A stretch of 64,000 nucleotides of DNA from Bradyrhizobium sp. Ec3.3 (GCF_000472925.1 NZ_AXAS01000002.1:372001-436000); one strand, 5' to 3'; shown: positions 45,938 through 56,166, counted from the stretch's first letter. Numbers and translations are program-made. Notes: generated by a model not told the origin, from the letters alone.

Positions 45938-47572
45938 ATGAAGCTCGGCACTGCGATCGCGGAAATCATGAAGCGCGAGGGGATCGAGATCCTCTGCGGC
46001 TATCCCGTCAATCACCTGATCGAGCACGCGGCGAAGGCCGAGATCCGCCCCGTGATGGTGCGGCAGGAGCGTGTCGGGATCCACATGGCGGATGCGATCT
46101 CGCGCGTCACGTCGGGGCGCAGCATCGGCGCCTTCTGCATGCAGCATGGTCCAGGCGCGGAGAACGCCATGGGCGGCGTCGCGCAGTGCTTTGGCGAGTC
46201 CGTCCCCGTGCTGGTGCTGCCGATGGGCTATCAGCGCAGGCTCTCGCACATCGAGCCGAACTTCAACTCCAGCGAGGTGATGAAGGCGTTCGCCAAATCC
46301 TCCGAGCCGATCATCCTCGCCGCCGAAGTCTCCAACATCTTCCGCCGCGCCTTCACCAGGCTCAAGAATGGCCGCGGCGGTCCCGTCATCGTCGAGATCC
46401 CCTCGGACATGTGGAATGAGGAGGTGCCGGAACCCCTCAACTACGCGCCAGTGCTGCGCACCCGCTACGGCGCCGACCCCGTTCATGTGAAGGAGGCCGC
46501 GGCGCTTCTGATCAACGCCAAGCGTCCCGTGATCTATGCCGGCCAGGGCGTGCACTACGCGCAAGCGTGGCCACAACTGAAGCGGCTCGCCGAGCGTCTC
46601 GCGATCCCCGTCACCACCAGCCTTGGCGGCAAATCGTCGTTTCCGGAAACGCATCCGCTCTCGCTCGGCTCAGGCGGGCTCGCGGTGCCGCGCGCGGTTC
46701 CCAAGTTTCTTGCCGAGGCCGACATGATCTTCGGCATCGGCTGCTCCTTCACGGAGACCAGTTTTGGTATCGCGATGCCCAAGGGCAAGACCATTATTCA
46801 TTCGACGCTCGATCCGAACCATCTCAACAAGGATGTCGAGGCAAAGGTTGGCCTCGTCGGCGATGCTGGCCTCGTGCTCGATGCGCTGATCGAGGAGATC
46901 GGCAGGACTGTGGTGTCAAACCGCGATGCGTCCGCGGTCGCGGCCGAGATCGCGGCGTCCCACAAGGAATGGCTCGCAAAGTGGATGCCGAAACTGACCA
47001 GCAACGACGCGCCGCTCAATCCCTATCGCGTGCTGTGGGATCTCCAGCACACCGTCGACATCCACAACACCATCATCACCCATGACGCCGGCAGCCCGCG
47101 CGACCAGCTCTCGCCGTTCTGGAGGGCGGTCGAGCCCCTCTCCTATCTCGGCTGGGGCAAGACCACCCAGCTCGGCTATGGCCTTGGGCTCGCGATGGGT
47201 GCCAAGCTCGCAAAGCCGGAAAAACTCTGCATCAATGTCTGGGGCGATGCGGCGATCGGTTTTACCGGCATGGATTTCGAGACCGCGGTGCGCGAGCGGA
47301 TTCCGATCCTGTCGATCCTGCTCAACAACTTCTCGATGGCGATCGAATTGAAGGTGATGCCGATCTCGACCGAAAAATACCGCTCGACCGATATCTCCGG
47401 CGACTACGCCGCGATGGCGCGCGCCTTTGGTGGTTACGGCGAACGAGTGACGCGGCCCGAGGACATCGTGCCTGCGATCAGGCGCGGCATACAGAAGACA
47501 AAGGACGGCGTGCCGACCTTGCTGGAGTTCATCACCAGCAAGGAGACCGAAGTGGCGCGGCCGGGCACCTGA
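45938..47572 (+). CDS. Thiamine-pyrophosphate enzyme, acetolactate-synthase-like
   Basis: This 544-residue protein begins MKLGTAIAEIMKREGIEILCGYP. The PYR domain has the catalytic glutamate in VRQERVGIHMADA. The central Rossmann domain covers about 190-320. The PP domain has the Mg/TPP motif beginning WGDAAIGFTGMDFETAVRERI and ending LLNN. It resembles large-subunit acetolactate synthase, sulfoacetaldehyde acetyltransferase and benzoylformate decarboxylase relatives, and no motif separates these. It follows GGGAGAGACGCC and is followed by a hydrolase gene 19 bp on. Confidence 0.82.
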   Translation: MKLGTAIAEIMKREGIEILCGYPVNHLIEHAAKAEIRPVMVRQERVGIHMADAISRVTSGRSIGAFCMQHGPGAENAMGGVAQCFGESVPVLVLPMGYQRRLSHIEPNFNSSEVMKAFAKSSEPIILAAEVSNIFRRAFTRLKNGRGGPVIVEIPSDMWNEEVPEPLNYAPVLRTRYGADPVHVKEAAALLINAKRPVIYAGQGVHYAQAWPQLKRLAERLAIPVTTSLGGKSSFPETHPLSLGSGGLAVPRAVPKFLAEADMIFGIGCSFTETSFGIAMPKGKTIIHSTLDPNHLNKDVEAKVGLVGDAGLVLDALIEEIGRTVVSNRDASAVAAEIAASHKEWLAKWMPKLTSNDAPLNPYRVLWDLQHTVDIHNTIITHDAGSPRDQLSPFWRAVEPLSYLGWGKTTQLGYGLGLAMGAKLAKPEKLCINVWGDAAIGFTGMDFETAVRERIPILSILLNNFSMAIELKVMPISTEKYRSTDISGDYAAMARAFGGYGERVTRPEDIVPAIRRGIQKTKDGVPTLLEFITSKETEVARPGT

Positions 47573-47591
47573 GCGACGCCAGCGGGGACAC

Positions 47592-49310
47592 ATGAGTGTC
47601 GGCGAACATCTCGCTTCGTTGATCCGGCGGCAGATGTTGTCGCTGTCGGGCGTCGGCCTCATGCTGGGCGCACTGTTCTTCGCGGCTTCACTCACGCCGA
47701 CGCTCATTCCGCGCAGCTATCTCACGCAAGGCGCGCTGGCCGGCGCCTGCTTCGCGATCGGCTACGCAGCCGGCCTCCTCTGGCGCTGGCTGTGGCATTA
47801 CCTTGAACTGCCCGAGCCCTCGGCGCGGGTGCGATCGACCGCCAACGCGCTGGTCGCTGCCGGCTGCCTGCTTGTCGTCATCATCTATCTCACGCGGGCC
47901 GCCGAGTGGCAGAACTCGATCCGCGCCGTCATGAATATGGCGCCGGTCGAAACCGCGCATCCGCTCAAGGTCTGCGCCATCGCGCTGCTCACATTCGTCG
48001 TGCTTCTGGCGCTGGGGCGGCTGTTCGTGCTTCTGGTTCGTTTTCTGGCCGCGCGCAAAAGTCGTGTCATTCCGAGAAAGATCGCAAACGTCCTTGGCGT
48101 AGCGGTGGCGGCGCTGCTGTTCTGGTCGATCGCCAACAATCTCCTCATCCGCACGGCGTTCCGCGCGCTGGATTCCTCCTTCCGCGAATTCGACGCCCTG
48201 CTCGAGCCGGAGCGGCCGCAGCCGACCGCGCCTGAGAAGACGGGAAGCACGGCATCGCTGGTGCAATGGAATGAGCTGGGGCGCGCGGGCCGCGAATTCG
48301 TGGCCTCAGGTCCAACCGCCGCCGAGATCAGTGCCTTCACCGGGAGCCCTGCGGAGGAACCCGTGCGCGTCTATGTCGGCCTCGGCGCCCGCGACACGGC
48401 GCAGGCGCGCGCGAGGCTGGCGCTCGACGAACTCAAGCGCCAGCACGGCTTTGAGCGCTCCATCCTGATCGTCATCACGCCGACCGGCACCGGCTGGATC
48501 GACCCCGCAGCGATGGGCACGGTCGAATATCTCCACCACGGCGATGTCGCCAGCGTCGCGATGCAGTATTCCTATCTCAACAGCCCGCTGTCCCTGCTGT
48601 TTCAGCCCGAATACGGCGCGGAAGCCGCGCGTGCACTGTTCTCGGAAGTTTATGGCTACTGGACGACCCTGCCGAGGGACAAGCGGCCAAAACTATACCT
48701 GCATGGCCTCAGCCTCGGCGCCATGAACTCGGAAAAATCCGCCGAGCTCTTCGAGACGATCGGCGATCCCATTGCGGGGGCGCTGTGGAGCGGGCCGCCG
48801 TTCGAGAGCCGCATCTGGCGCTCGATCACCGCGAATCGTAATCAGGGCTCGCCGGCCTGGCTGCCGGAATTTCGCGACGGCCGCTTCGTCCGTTTCATGA
48901 ACCAGAACGGGCCGACGGTGCCGGCGGATGCGCCCTGGGGTGCGCTGCGCGTCGTCTATCTGCAGTATGCCAGCGACCCGATCGTGCTGTTCGACTACCA
49001 CGATGCCTACCGAGCGCCAGCCTGGATGAAGGCGCCACGCGGTCCGGACGTTTCACCGGAGCTGCGCTGGTATCCCGTCGTGACAATGCTCCAGCTCGCC
49101 CTCGACATGGCGGTTGCGACCAACACGCCGATGGGCTTTGGCCATGTCTACGCGCCCGAGCACTACGTCGATGCCTGGGTCGCCGTCACCGATGTCCAGG
49201 ACTGGTCCGCCGAGGCGCTCGCCCGGCTGAAGGACCATCTTGCGGCGGCAGCGAGGAAGGCAGCCGAGCGCAGCACTGATGACAATCCGTACGCCGATCG
49301 CGGCGGATGA
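47592..49310 (+). CDS. Membrane-anchored alpha/beta hydrolase (Abhydrolase_9-like)
   Basis: This 572-residue protein has about four N-terminal membrane segments (roughly 25-180). A hydrolase domain follows, with the nucleophile serine in LHGLSLGAMNSEKS and other conserved blocks such as YVGLGARDTAQARARLALDELKR and HHGDVASVAMQYSYL. The two-part layout (membrane N-domain plus alpha/beta hydrolase) matches the Abhydrolase_9_N/Abhydrolase_9 family, whose substrates are not established. It starts 19 bp after the TPP enzyme and may be co-transcribed. It is convergent with the MFS exporter six bases on. Confidence 0.8.
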   Translation: MSVGEHLASLIRRQMLSLSGVGLMLGALFFAASLTPTLIPRSYLTQGALAGACFAIGYAAGLLWRWLWHYLELPEPSARVRSTANALVAAGCLLVVIIYLTRAAEWQNSIRAVMNMAPVETAHPLKVCAIALLTFVVLLALGRLFVLLVRFLAARKSRVIPRKIANVLGVAVAALLFWSIANNLLIRTAFRALDSSFREFDALLEPERPQPTAPEKTGSTASLVQWNELGRAGREFVASGPTAAEISAFTGSPAEEPVRVYVGLGARDTAQARARLALDELKRQHGFERSILIVITPTGTGWIDPAAMGTVEYLHHGDVASVAMQYSYLNSPLSLLFQPEYGAEAARALFSEVYGYWTTLPRDKRPKLYLHGLSLGAMNSEKSAELFETIGDPIAGALWSGPPFESRIWRSITANRNQGSPAWLPEFRDGRFVRFMNQNGPTVPADAPWGALRVVYLQYASDPIVLFDYHDAYRAPAWMKAPRGPDVSPELRWYPVVTMLQLALDMAVATNTPMGFGHVYAPEHYVDAWVAVTDVQDWSAEALARLKDHLAAAARKAAERSTDDNPYADRGG

Positions 49311-49316
49311 GGCCGC

Positions 49317-50900
49317 CTACTCCGCCATATCGACGGGTTGCGCGGTCGCAGGCCCGGCCAGCGGCCGCTCCTCCATCAGGATCAGGCAGAGCGAGGCGAG
49401 CGCCATCATCGCGGCCGCGGCACCGAAAACGTAGCGGAACGCCATCATCATGTCGGCCGAGGGAATCGCGTTGATCGCACCATGATGCTCGCCGGCGAGC
49501 GGGATGTCGGCGCCGAGCGAGATCAACAGGATGGCCGCAAAGGCCGCGACCGTGAACGAGGACATCAGCGAGCGGAAAAAGTTCATTGCACCGGTGATGG
49601 TGCCGACCTGGGCTCGGGCGACCGAATTCTGCAGCGAGACCACGCAGACCGGGAAGGTCGTACCTAGCCCGAGCGCGAAGGCGGCCATCAAGACCAAGAG
49701 AGCCCACAGCGGCAGCGTGGAGAACGTGAGCCCCAGTCCGCACAGCGCGGCCCATGAGGTACCGACGACGGCGACGCGCTTATAGTGCTTCGCGCGCGCC
49801 ATGGTGCGGCCGGCGATCGCCGCGCCGCAGGTCGAGACCGCCGCGAGCGGAATGAGCGCAAGTCCCGCCTCGCTGGCGCTGAGATGGTAGACCGACTCGT
49901 AATACAGCGGCAGCTGCACGGTAAGACCGGTCATCGCACCGAGCGCGCAGCCGCCGGCCGTGAGCGCGTAAGGCGCGACCGTTCCGCTGAGCAGCGGCAA
50001 CGGCAGGAACGGCTCGTCCGCCCGCCGTGCGTGCCACACGAAGGTCACGGCGAGCGCGACCGCGGCGCCGATCATCGCAATCACGGTCGGCGAGAGCCAG
50101 GGGTAGCGGGTGCCGCCCCAGGTCAAGACCAGCATGAAGACAACCGCGGACGCCATCAGCAAGACGCCGCCGAACCAGTCGACCTTGCGCTTGCGATGGA
50201 AGACCGGGATCTTGCCCATCTTGGGCAGCAGCAGCGCGAGCGCAGCGGCTGCGAGCGGCAGGTTGATCCAGAAGATCATCGACCAGTGCAGATGCTCGGC
50301 GAACACACCGCCGATCACGGGACCGAGGATGCCGCCCACCATCCAGACGCTGGAGAAATAAGCCTGGTACTGGCCGCGCTCGCGCGGGCTGACCACGTCG
50401 GAGATCACGGTCTGCACCACCGGCATGATGCCGCCGCCGCCAAGCCCCTGGAGGCCGCGCGCCAAAATCAGCATCGGCATGTTGGGCGCGACCGCGCACA
50501 GGATCGAGCCCGCCACGAACAGGCTGAGCGAGGTGATGATCATGGCGCGGCGGCCGTAGATGTCGCTGAGCGTGCCGAACACCGGCGCCACGGCGGTGCC
50601 GGCCAGCAGATAGGCCGTGATCACCCAGGAAAGGTTGGAGACGTCGCGGAACTGGCGCCCGATGGTCGGCAGCGCGGTCGCCACGATGGTCTGGTCGAGC
50701 GCCGCCAGGAACATCGTCAACATCAGGCTGATGACGATGGCGCGGACCTCGTCCGTGGTCAGCGGCGCCGGCGGAGCGATGGAGGGGGCGTCGTCGACGC
50801 TCAAGACCTCGGTCGGAAGGCGGGACAGCTCTTCGGCGATGTCATCAGGCAATGGCCCGATATCGGCAGGTTGATGGCTCTGCCGTGCGAACTTGTTCAT
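49317..50900 (-). CDS. DHA2-family MFS drug exporter (EmrB/QacA type)
   Basis: This 527-residue carrier has about 14 hydrophobic segments after a cytosolic N-terminus of about 60 residues. The family motifs are LDQTIVATALPTIG in segment 1, LSDIYGRRAMI in the first loop and GPVIGGVFAEHLHWSMIFWINLP in segment 5. Such carriers exchange protons for drugs or other amphiphiles. The start MNKFARQSHQ is chosen because the frame further upstream has no site. No regulator or membrane-fusion gene is adjacent. Confidence 0.9.
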   Translation of the reverse strand: MNKFARQSHQPADIGPLPDDIAEELSRLPTEVLSVDDAPSIAPPAPLTTDEVRAIVISLMLTMFLAALDQTIVATALPTIGRQFRDVSNLSWVITAYLLAGTAVAPVFGTLSDIYGRRAMIITSLSLFVAGSILCAVAPNMPMLILARGLQGLGGGGIMPVVQTVISDVVSPRERGQYQAYFSSVWMVGGILGPVIGGVFAEHLHWSMIFWINLPLAAAALALLLPKMGKIPVFHRKRKVDWFGGVLLMASAVVFMLVLTWGGTRYPWLSPTVIAMIGAAVALAVTFVWHARRADEPFLPLPLLSGTVAPYALTAGGCALGAMTGLTVQLPLYYESVYHLSASEAGLALIPLAAVSTCGAAIAGRTMARAKHYKRVAVVGTSWAALCGLGLTFSTLPLWALLVLMAAFALGLGTTFPVCVVSLQNSVARAQVGTITGAMNFFRSLMSSFTVAAFAAILLISLGADIPLAGEHHGAINAIPSADMMMAFRYVFGAAAAMMALASLCLILMEERPLAGPATAQPVDMAE

Positions 50901-51073
50901 TTCGGACGTAGTTCTTGGTTGCGGCGCAACGCCGCGAGGGAATCGTTCTATGAATTGCAATGTACGCAGCAAATCCTCATCGAGGCAGGCACCTCGACGC
51001 ATGGGAGCATCCCGTCCCCGGATCATCCCGAAGACGTGATCGGTTCGGAAGCAGGAACGGTCGTCAGGCCTTG

Positions 51074-51589
51074 TCAGTCTTTGGGCGGCCGCCTCAGCCG
51101 TGCCCGCTTCGGCAGCAGCGCCGGCCACTCGACGATGTGATCCTCGAGCTCCTCGTCCGGGATCTCGTCCTCGCTGCCCTCGACCCGGCCGCGCACGGAG
51201 ACGCCCGCTTCATGCACGGTATTGGGATCGCCTGAGATCAGCGGGTGCCACCAATAGAGGTCGCGCCCTTCGGCGACGAGCTTGTAGCCACAGCTCGGCG
51301 GCAGCCAGTTCAGGGTTCGGACATTGGCCGGCGTCAGGCGCACGCAGTCCGGCACCTTCTCGGACCGATTCGGGTAGTCCTTGCAGGCGCAAGTGCCGGC
51401 ATCGAGCAGCTTGCAGCCGACATGGGTGAAATAGATGTCCCCGGTGTCCTCGTCCTCGAGCTTGTTCAGGCAGCAGCGGCCGCAGCCGTCGCAAAGGCTT
51501 TCCCATTCAGCCTCCGACATCTGCTCCAACGTCTTGGTTTTCCAGAAGAATCCTTCCTGGCCTGAAGGTTGTTTGGGAGCTGCGGTCAT
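51074..51589 (-). CDS. YcgN/UPF0260-type cysteine-cluster protein
   Basis: This protein starts [23 protein letters not shown] (171 residues); [12 protein letters not shown], seven residues longer, is an alternative. The cysteine cluster [18 protein letters not shown], with further cysteines in [16 protein letters not shown] and VPDCVRL, matches the YkgJ/UPF0260 family, probable metal-binding proteins of unknown role. [22 protein letters not shown] is also typical. It stands alone. Confidence 0.88.
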   Translation of the reverse strand: MTAAPKQPSGQEGFFWKTKTLEQMSEAEWESLCDGCGRCCLNKLEDEDTGDIYFTHVGCKLLDAGTCACKDYPNRSEKVPDCVRLTPANVRTLNWLPPSCGYKLVAEGRDLYWWHPLISGDPNTVHEAGVSVRGRVEGSEDEIPDEELEDHIVEWPALLPKRARLRRPPKD

Positions 51590-51883
51590 AGCGTCTTCAA
51601 CTGATTTCATAAGACAATCGGCCAAGCCATCTAGGGCGCGAGCCGATGGCGCTGCAAGCGGCGCCATCGACGTTCCGTAAAGATGCGGGGCCAATTAGGC
51701 CTGTCGTTCAAAATCGCGAGGTTGACCATTGGTTTATGGCCCCCGCTCGGCTAGAACAACCTGCGAGTCCCCCGAAGGACGCAATTGGGCGCCTTGGGTT
51801 TGCCGCAACAGTCCCGCAAGACGTCTCGATGCCGCCCCGGCCGGGTGCTTGAACGCTTTCGAACCGAGCCTCAAGGGTTCTAG

Positions 51884-54163
51884 GTGCGCCAGATCATACC
51901 ACCGCATTGGAAGAGCAAGGCCCGGAATTTCTTCCTGGATCTCGACGCGCGCATCGATTCCTCGCTGTTCTCCTCGGCCAAGGGCATCCGCGAGCTCTAT
52001 GAACGCTACTCGACCTTCATGGACCGCTTCTATGTCGGGCGGTGGAAGCGCTGGGTGTTCATCGAGCCGCTGTCGGAGGCCGCCACGCTCGGCCTCGGCG
52101 GGCTCGTGCTGCTGCTCACCCTTGCCATCCCCGCCTTCCGCGAGACGGCGGATGAAGACTGGCTGAAGAAGTCCGACCTCGCGGTGACCTTCCTCGACCG
52201 CTACGGCAACCCGATCGGCAGCCGCGGCATCAAGCACAACGACTCGATCCCGCTGGAAGACTTTCCGGACGTGCTGATCAAGGCGACGCTCGCCACCGAA
52301 GACCGCCGCTTCTACGACCATTTCGGCATCGACATCGCCGGCACCGCGCGCGCGCTCGTCACCAACGCCCAGGCCGGCGGCGTCCGCCAGGGCGGCTCCT
52401 CGATCACCCAGCAGCTCGCCAAGAACCTGTTCTTGAGCAACGAGCGCACCATCGAGCGCAAGATCAACGAGGCGTTCCTCGCGGTCTGGCTGGAATGGCG
52501 CCTGACCAAGAACGAGATTTTGAAGCTGTATCTGGACCGCGCCTATATGGGCGGCGGCACCTTTGGCGTCGACGGCGCGGCGCATTTCTACTTCAACAAG
52601 TCGGCGCGCGACGTGACGCTTGCGGAAGCCGCGATGCTCGCCGGCCTGTTCAAGGCGCCGACCAAATACGCCCCCCATATCAACCTGCCCGCGGCCCGCG
52701 CCCGCGCCAACGTGGTGCTCGACAACCTCGTCGATGCCGGCTTCATGACCGAGGGCCAGGTGTTCGGCGCCCGCCGCAACCCGGCCTTCGCGGTCGACCG
52801 CCGCGACGAGGCCTCGCCGAACTACTATCTCGACTACGCCTTCGACGAGATGCGCAAGCTCGTCGACACCTTCCCGAAATCCTACACCGAGCGCGTCTTC
52901 GTGGTCCGCACCGCGATCGACACCAACGTGCAGAAGGCTGCGGAAGACGCGATCGAGAACCAGCTTCGCCAGTTCGGCCGCGACTATCATGCGACGCAGG
53001 CCGCGACCGTGGTGTCGGACCTCGACGGCGGCATCCGCGCCATGGTCGGCGGCCGTGACTATGGCGCAAGCCAGTTCAACCGCGCGACCGACGCCTATCG
53101 GCAGCCCGGTTCCTCTTTCAAACCATATGTTTACACGACCGCCCTGCTAAACGGCTTCACGCCGAACTCGAAAGTGGTCGACGGCCCGGTCTGCATCGGG
53201 AACTGGTGTCCGCAGAACTATGGCCACTCCTATTCCGGATCGGTGACGCTGACGCAGGCGATCACCCGCTCAATCAACGTCGTGCCAGTGAAGCTCTCGA
53301 TCGCGATTGGCGGCAAGGACGGTCCGAAGGCGGGCCGCGCCAAGATCGTTGAGGTCGCCCGCCGCTTCGGCATCAAGGCGCCGCTGCCCGACACGCCGTC
53401 GCTGCCGATCGGCTCGGACGAAGTCACCGTGGTCGAGCATGCGGTGGCCTATGCGACCTTCCCCAACCGCGGCAAGGCCGTGACTCCGCATTCGGTGCTG
53501 GAGGTGCGCACCGGAGCCGGTGACCTGGTCTGGCGCTGGGACCGCGACGGCCCGAAGCCGCGGCAGGCCATTCCGCCGAACATCGCTGCCGACATGGCCG
53601 GCATGATGAGCCACGTGGTCAGCGAAGGCACCGCGCGCCGCGCCGCGCTCGACGGCATTCCGACCGCGGGCAAGACCGGCACCACCAACGCCTATCGCGA
53701 CGCCTGGTTCGTCGGCTACACCGGCAACTTCACCTGCGCGGTCTGGTACGGCAATGACGACTACTCGCCGACCAACCGCATGACCGGCGGCTCGCTGCCG
53801 GCCCAGACCTGGCACGACATCATGGTCGCGGCCCATCAGGGCGTGGAGGTCCGGGAGATTCCCGGCATCGGCATGGGCCAGAAACTGCCGCCGCAGCCGA
53901 AGGAGGCCAACGCGCAGGCCAGTGCGGCGCCAAAAGTGCTCGAGACCAAGCCCGGTCCGCCGCCGGTCCTGACCAAGCGCGGCGCAGATATTCTGGTGCG
54001 GGTGGAGAAGCTGCTCGACGATGCGGCCAAGACCGCGACCAAGACGACGTCCGACGACACCGCGAAGCCGGCCAAGCCCGCCTCGCCGTCGAGCGCGCTC
54101 GCCTTCCCGCAGAACTATGCGGCGGAGGAGAACGCGACCTCGTCCGGCCCGCGCAAGAACTGA
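51884..54163 (+). CDS. Class A penicillin-binding protein (PBP1A type)
   Basis: It starts at GTG 51884 with AAGGG six bases upstream. The 759-residue protein has a cytosolic head, one membrane segment (about 66-84) and a glycosyltransferase-51 domain with ATEDRRFYDHFG and GGSSITQQLAKNLFL. The transpeptidase domain has SSFKPY, RSINVVP and GKTGTTN, the three penicillin-binding motifs. It polymerises and cross-links peptidoglycan. The C-terminal 90 residues are Ala/Lys/Pro-rich. Two DUF genes follow closely on the same strand. Confidence 0.93.
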   Translation: MRQIIPPHWKSKARNFFLDLDARIDSSLFSSAKGIRELYERYSTFMDRFYVGRWKRWVFIEPLSEAATLGLGGLVLLLTLAIPAFRETADEDWLKKSDLAVTFLDRYGNPIGSRGIKHNDSIPLEDFPDVLIKATLATEDRRFYDHFGIDIAGTARALVTNAQAGGVRQGGSSITQQLAKNLFLSNERTIERKINEAFLAVWLEWRLTKNEILKLYLDRAYMGGGTFGVDGAAHFYFNKSARDVTLAEAAMLAGLFKAPTKYAPHINLPAARARANVVLDNLVDAGFMTEGQVFGARRNPAFAVDRRDEASPNYYLDYAFDEMRKLVDTFPKSYTERVFVVRTAIDTNVQKAAEDAIENQLRQFGRDYHATQAATVVSDLDGGIRAMVGGRDYGASQFNRATDAYRQPGSSFKPYVYTTALLNGFTPNSKVVDGPVCIGNWCPQNYGHSYSGSVTLTQAITRSINVVPVKLSIAIGGKDGPKAGRAKIVEVARRFGIKAPLPDTPSLPIGSDEVTVVEHAVAYATFPNRGKAVTPHSVLEVRTGAGDLVWRWDRDGPKPRQAIPPNIAADMAGMMSHVVSEGTARRAALDGIPTAGKTGTTNAYRDAWFVGYTGNFTCAVWYGNDDYSPTNRMTGGSLPAQTWHDIMVAAHQGVEVREIPGIGMGQKLPPQPKEANAQASAAPKVLETKPGPPPVLTKRGADILVRVEKLLDDAAKTATKTTSDDTAKPAKPASPSSALAFPQNYAAEENATSSGPRKN

Positions 54164-54172
54164 CCTGATCCC

Positions 54173-54751
54173 GTGCGGCTGATCATCATCACATTGACGG
54201 CCCTTCTGCTCGCGACCGTCGTCGGCGTCGGCGCGACCTGGATGACGACGACGCGCGGCACCGATATCGGCGCGCTCACCATCGGCGCCTGGACCGCGCG
54301 GCCGCGCACCGGCACGGCCGACGTCGACCCCTATTCGCGCGCCACCATCGTGCGCAACGGCGAGCTGCCGATCGGCACCGGCGACGGCGTGGCGTTCACC
54401 GCGACCACCGACGACAAGAAGAAGGCGCTCGACGGCCGCTGTGACATCGTGGTCTCCGGCGTGACCCCGCCGGCGCGGTTCTGGACGCTGACACTCTATG
54501 ACCGCAAGGGTCATCTCGTCGCCAACTCGCTGCAGCGCTACGGCTTCACCAGCCAGGAGATCGTGCGGCAGTCGGACGGCACGTTCGAGATCCGCATTGC
54601 CTCGCGCTCCCGCTCCGGCAACTGGCTGCCGACCGGCGGCATCGAGCGTTACGCGCTGATGCTCCGCCTCTACGACACGCCCGTCGGCGTCGCCACCCGC
54701 ACCCAGCGCGACGCGCCGATGCCACAGATCGCGACGGTGGGCTGCCCATGA
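54173..54751 (+). CDS. DUF1214-domain exported protein
   Basis: This 192-residue protein starts at GTG 54173 with an N-terminal hydrophobic anchor (LIIITLTALLLATVVGVGAT). The rest matches DUF1214: FWTLTLYDRKGHLVANSLQRYGF and SGNWLPTGGIERYALMLRLYDTP. It starts nine bases after the penicillin-binding protein and its stop overlaps the DUF1254-like gene by four bases. In many bacteria DUF1254 and DUF1214 are fused in one protein, so the two products probably form a complex in the periplasm. The function is unknown. Confidence 0.82.
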   Translation: MRLIIITLTALLLATVVGVGATWMTTTRGTDIGALTIGAWTARPRTGTADVDPYSRATIVRNGELPIGTGDGVAFTATTDDKKKALDGRCDIVVSGVTPPARFWTLTLYDRKGHLVANSLQRYGFTSQEIVRQSDGTFEIRIASRSRSGNWLPTGGIERYALMLRLYDTPVGVATRTQRDAPMPQIATVGCP

Positions 54752-55332
54752 TCCGGCTCGCGTTCACGATATTGGCCGGCGTGCTGCTGGGCCTCATCGT
54801 TCACCTCGTCAGCGTGCTGGCGCTGCCGCGCATCGCGACCCAGGACGCCTATTCGCGGCTGACGCCGATGACCAAGGAAAACGCGGTCACGCAGCTTCCG
54901 CTCGCCGATCCCAACACCTCGCCGATGCCGTTCATGGACCCGGCCTTTGCCCTCGCGATCTGCCGCTACGATCTCTCCGGCGGCCCTTTGAAGCTGAAGG
55001 TGCCGGTGAGCCAGGCCTACACCTCGGTGTCGTTCTACACCCGCAACGAGATCGCCTATTACGCGATCAACGACCGCTCCGCCGGCAAGAAGGTCATCGA
55101 GCTCGATTTGATGACGGAAGCCCAGCACAACGCGCTGCCCGAGGACGAGGAGGTCACCGCGGCCGACCGCCTCATCATCGATTCCCCGAGCGCGACCGGT
55201 CTGATCGTCATGAAGGCGCTCGCCGCCGAGCCCGGCCTGATGCCGCAGGCGCAAACTTCGCTGGCCGCCGCCTCCTGCGCGCCGCAGACCGACGCCCCCG
55301 CCAAGGCCGAGGCCCCCCGCGGCCGGCGCTGA
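54748..55332 (+). CDS. DUF1254-domain exported protein
   Basis: This 194-residue protein has an N-terminal anchor (RLAFTILAGVLLGLIVHLVSVLAL) and the DUF1254-like block PMTKENAVTQLPLADPNTSPMPFMDPAFALAICRYDL. The C-terminus is Ala/Pro-rich. Its start overlaps the DUF1214 gene, in the order opposite to the fused proteins. Transcription probably runs from the penicillin-binding protein gene. Confidence 0.8.
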   Translation: MIRLAFTILAGVLLGLIVHLVSVLALPRIATQDAYSRLTPMTKENAVTQLPLADPNTSPMPFMDPAFALAICRYDLSGGPLKLKVPVSQAYTSVSFYTRNEIAYYAINDRSAGKKVIELDLMTEAQHNALPEDEEVTAADRLIIDSPSATGLIVMKALAAEPGLMPQAQTSLAAASCAPQTDAPAKAEAPRGRR

Positions 55333-55658
55333 GCGGCCGTTTCACGCGCTGACCAAATTCTGGAAAACAACCCCATGCAAAGTAGCCGAGGGCCGGATGG
55401 CTGGCCGGTTATGCTCACTTTGAGTTTTGTCGTTCTTGGCCATAGCAGGCCTCAGAAGCTAACCAAATGAGCTCGAACCAAACTTGCCGAGCGAGCAAGT
55501 TAAATGCTACCGTTTGTAGCATACATGCGATCTGTGGTGTCGTGAAAGCTAGATTTGAAACCGACGGCCTACATCGGAAAGCCGTTCAGATTGAAGGGCA
55601 CTATGAAGATGTGCTCTCGATGGCTTTCGTGATCGCTCCCTCCGGCTAACGTTTATTC
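55333..55658. other. AT-richer intergenic region
   Basis: These 326 bp mark a drop in GC content at the start of the accessory stretch. A 60-codon open frame (55467-55649) ends nine bases before the GrpB start, but it has no ribosome site and no recognisable motif, so it is not called as a gene. It may contain remnants of a transferred segment. Confidence 0.4.
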
Positions 55659-56166
55659 ATGCCGCTCACTAATCGGATACGAACTTATGATCCGAGGTGG
55701 CCACAACAATATGCGAGTGAAGCGACACGCCTGCGACCTTGTTTTAGGACCCGTCTTACTGGAGATTCATCATGTCGGGAGCACAGCCGTACCCGAGTTA
55801 GCCGCGAAAGATGAAATTGACATACTTGCGGTCGTCAATCTCACCGGCTCGGTGGAGCAATGGAAACAATCCTTGGAAGAACTTGGTTACCGCCGTGGAG
55901 GCGATTTGTCCTCCCGCCACAGTTTCTTCAAACGCGACGTCGGTAGGGTTCGTACGCACAAGCTTCATATCTGCCATGAAGGTCATCCGCAGATCGTCAG
56001 AATGCTGAGGTTTCGAGACCACCTGCGACGGCACTCAGCAGACCGCATGAGATACCAAGAACTGAAATTTCGATTGGAGCGAGAGAATACTGGGGGCATT
56101 CAAGAATATCTCGCCGCCAAAGAGCCGTTCATCGACGCCATCCTCGCCGACCTCGAAGGAGCATGA
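55659..56166 (+). pseudogene. GrpB/UPF0157 family gene broken by a frameshift
   Basis: Translation from ATG 55659 gives MPLTNRIRTYDPRWPQQYA, then SEATRLR, the expected N-terminus of a GrpB (UPF0157) protein with the YDPxWP motif. The frame is then lost. From about 55735 the adjacent frame continues with LGPVLLEIHHVGSTAVPELAAK, the family's HxGSTAVP motif, and runs to GAADLEGA-type end at 56166. One extra base between 55725 and 55745 explains it. The usual GL-AAKP sequence is also altered (ELAAKDE), consistent with decay. Alternatively it is a sequencing error, or a shorter protein starts at 55687. GrpB belongs to the nucleotidyltransferase fold; its function is uncertain. Confidence 0.75.
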
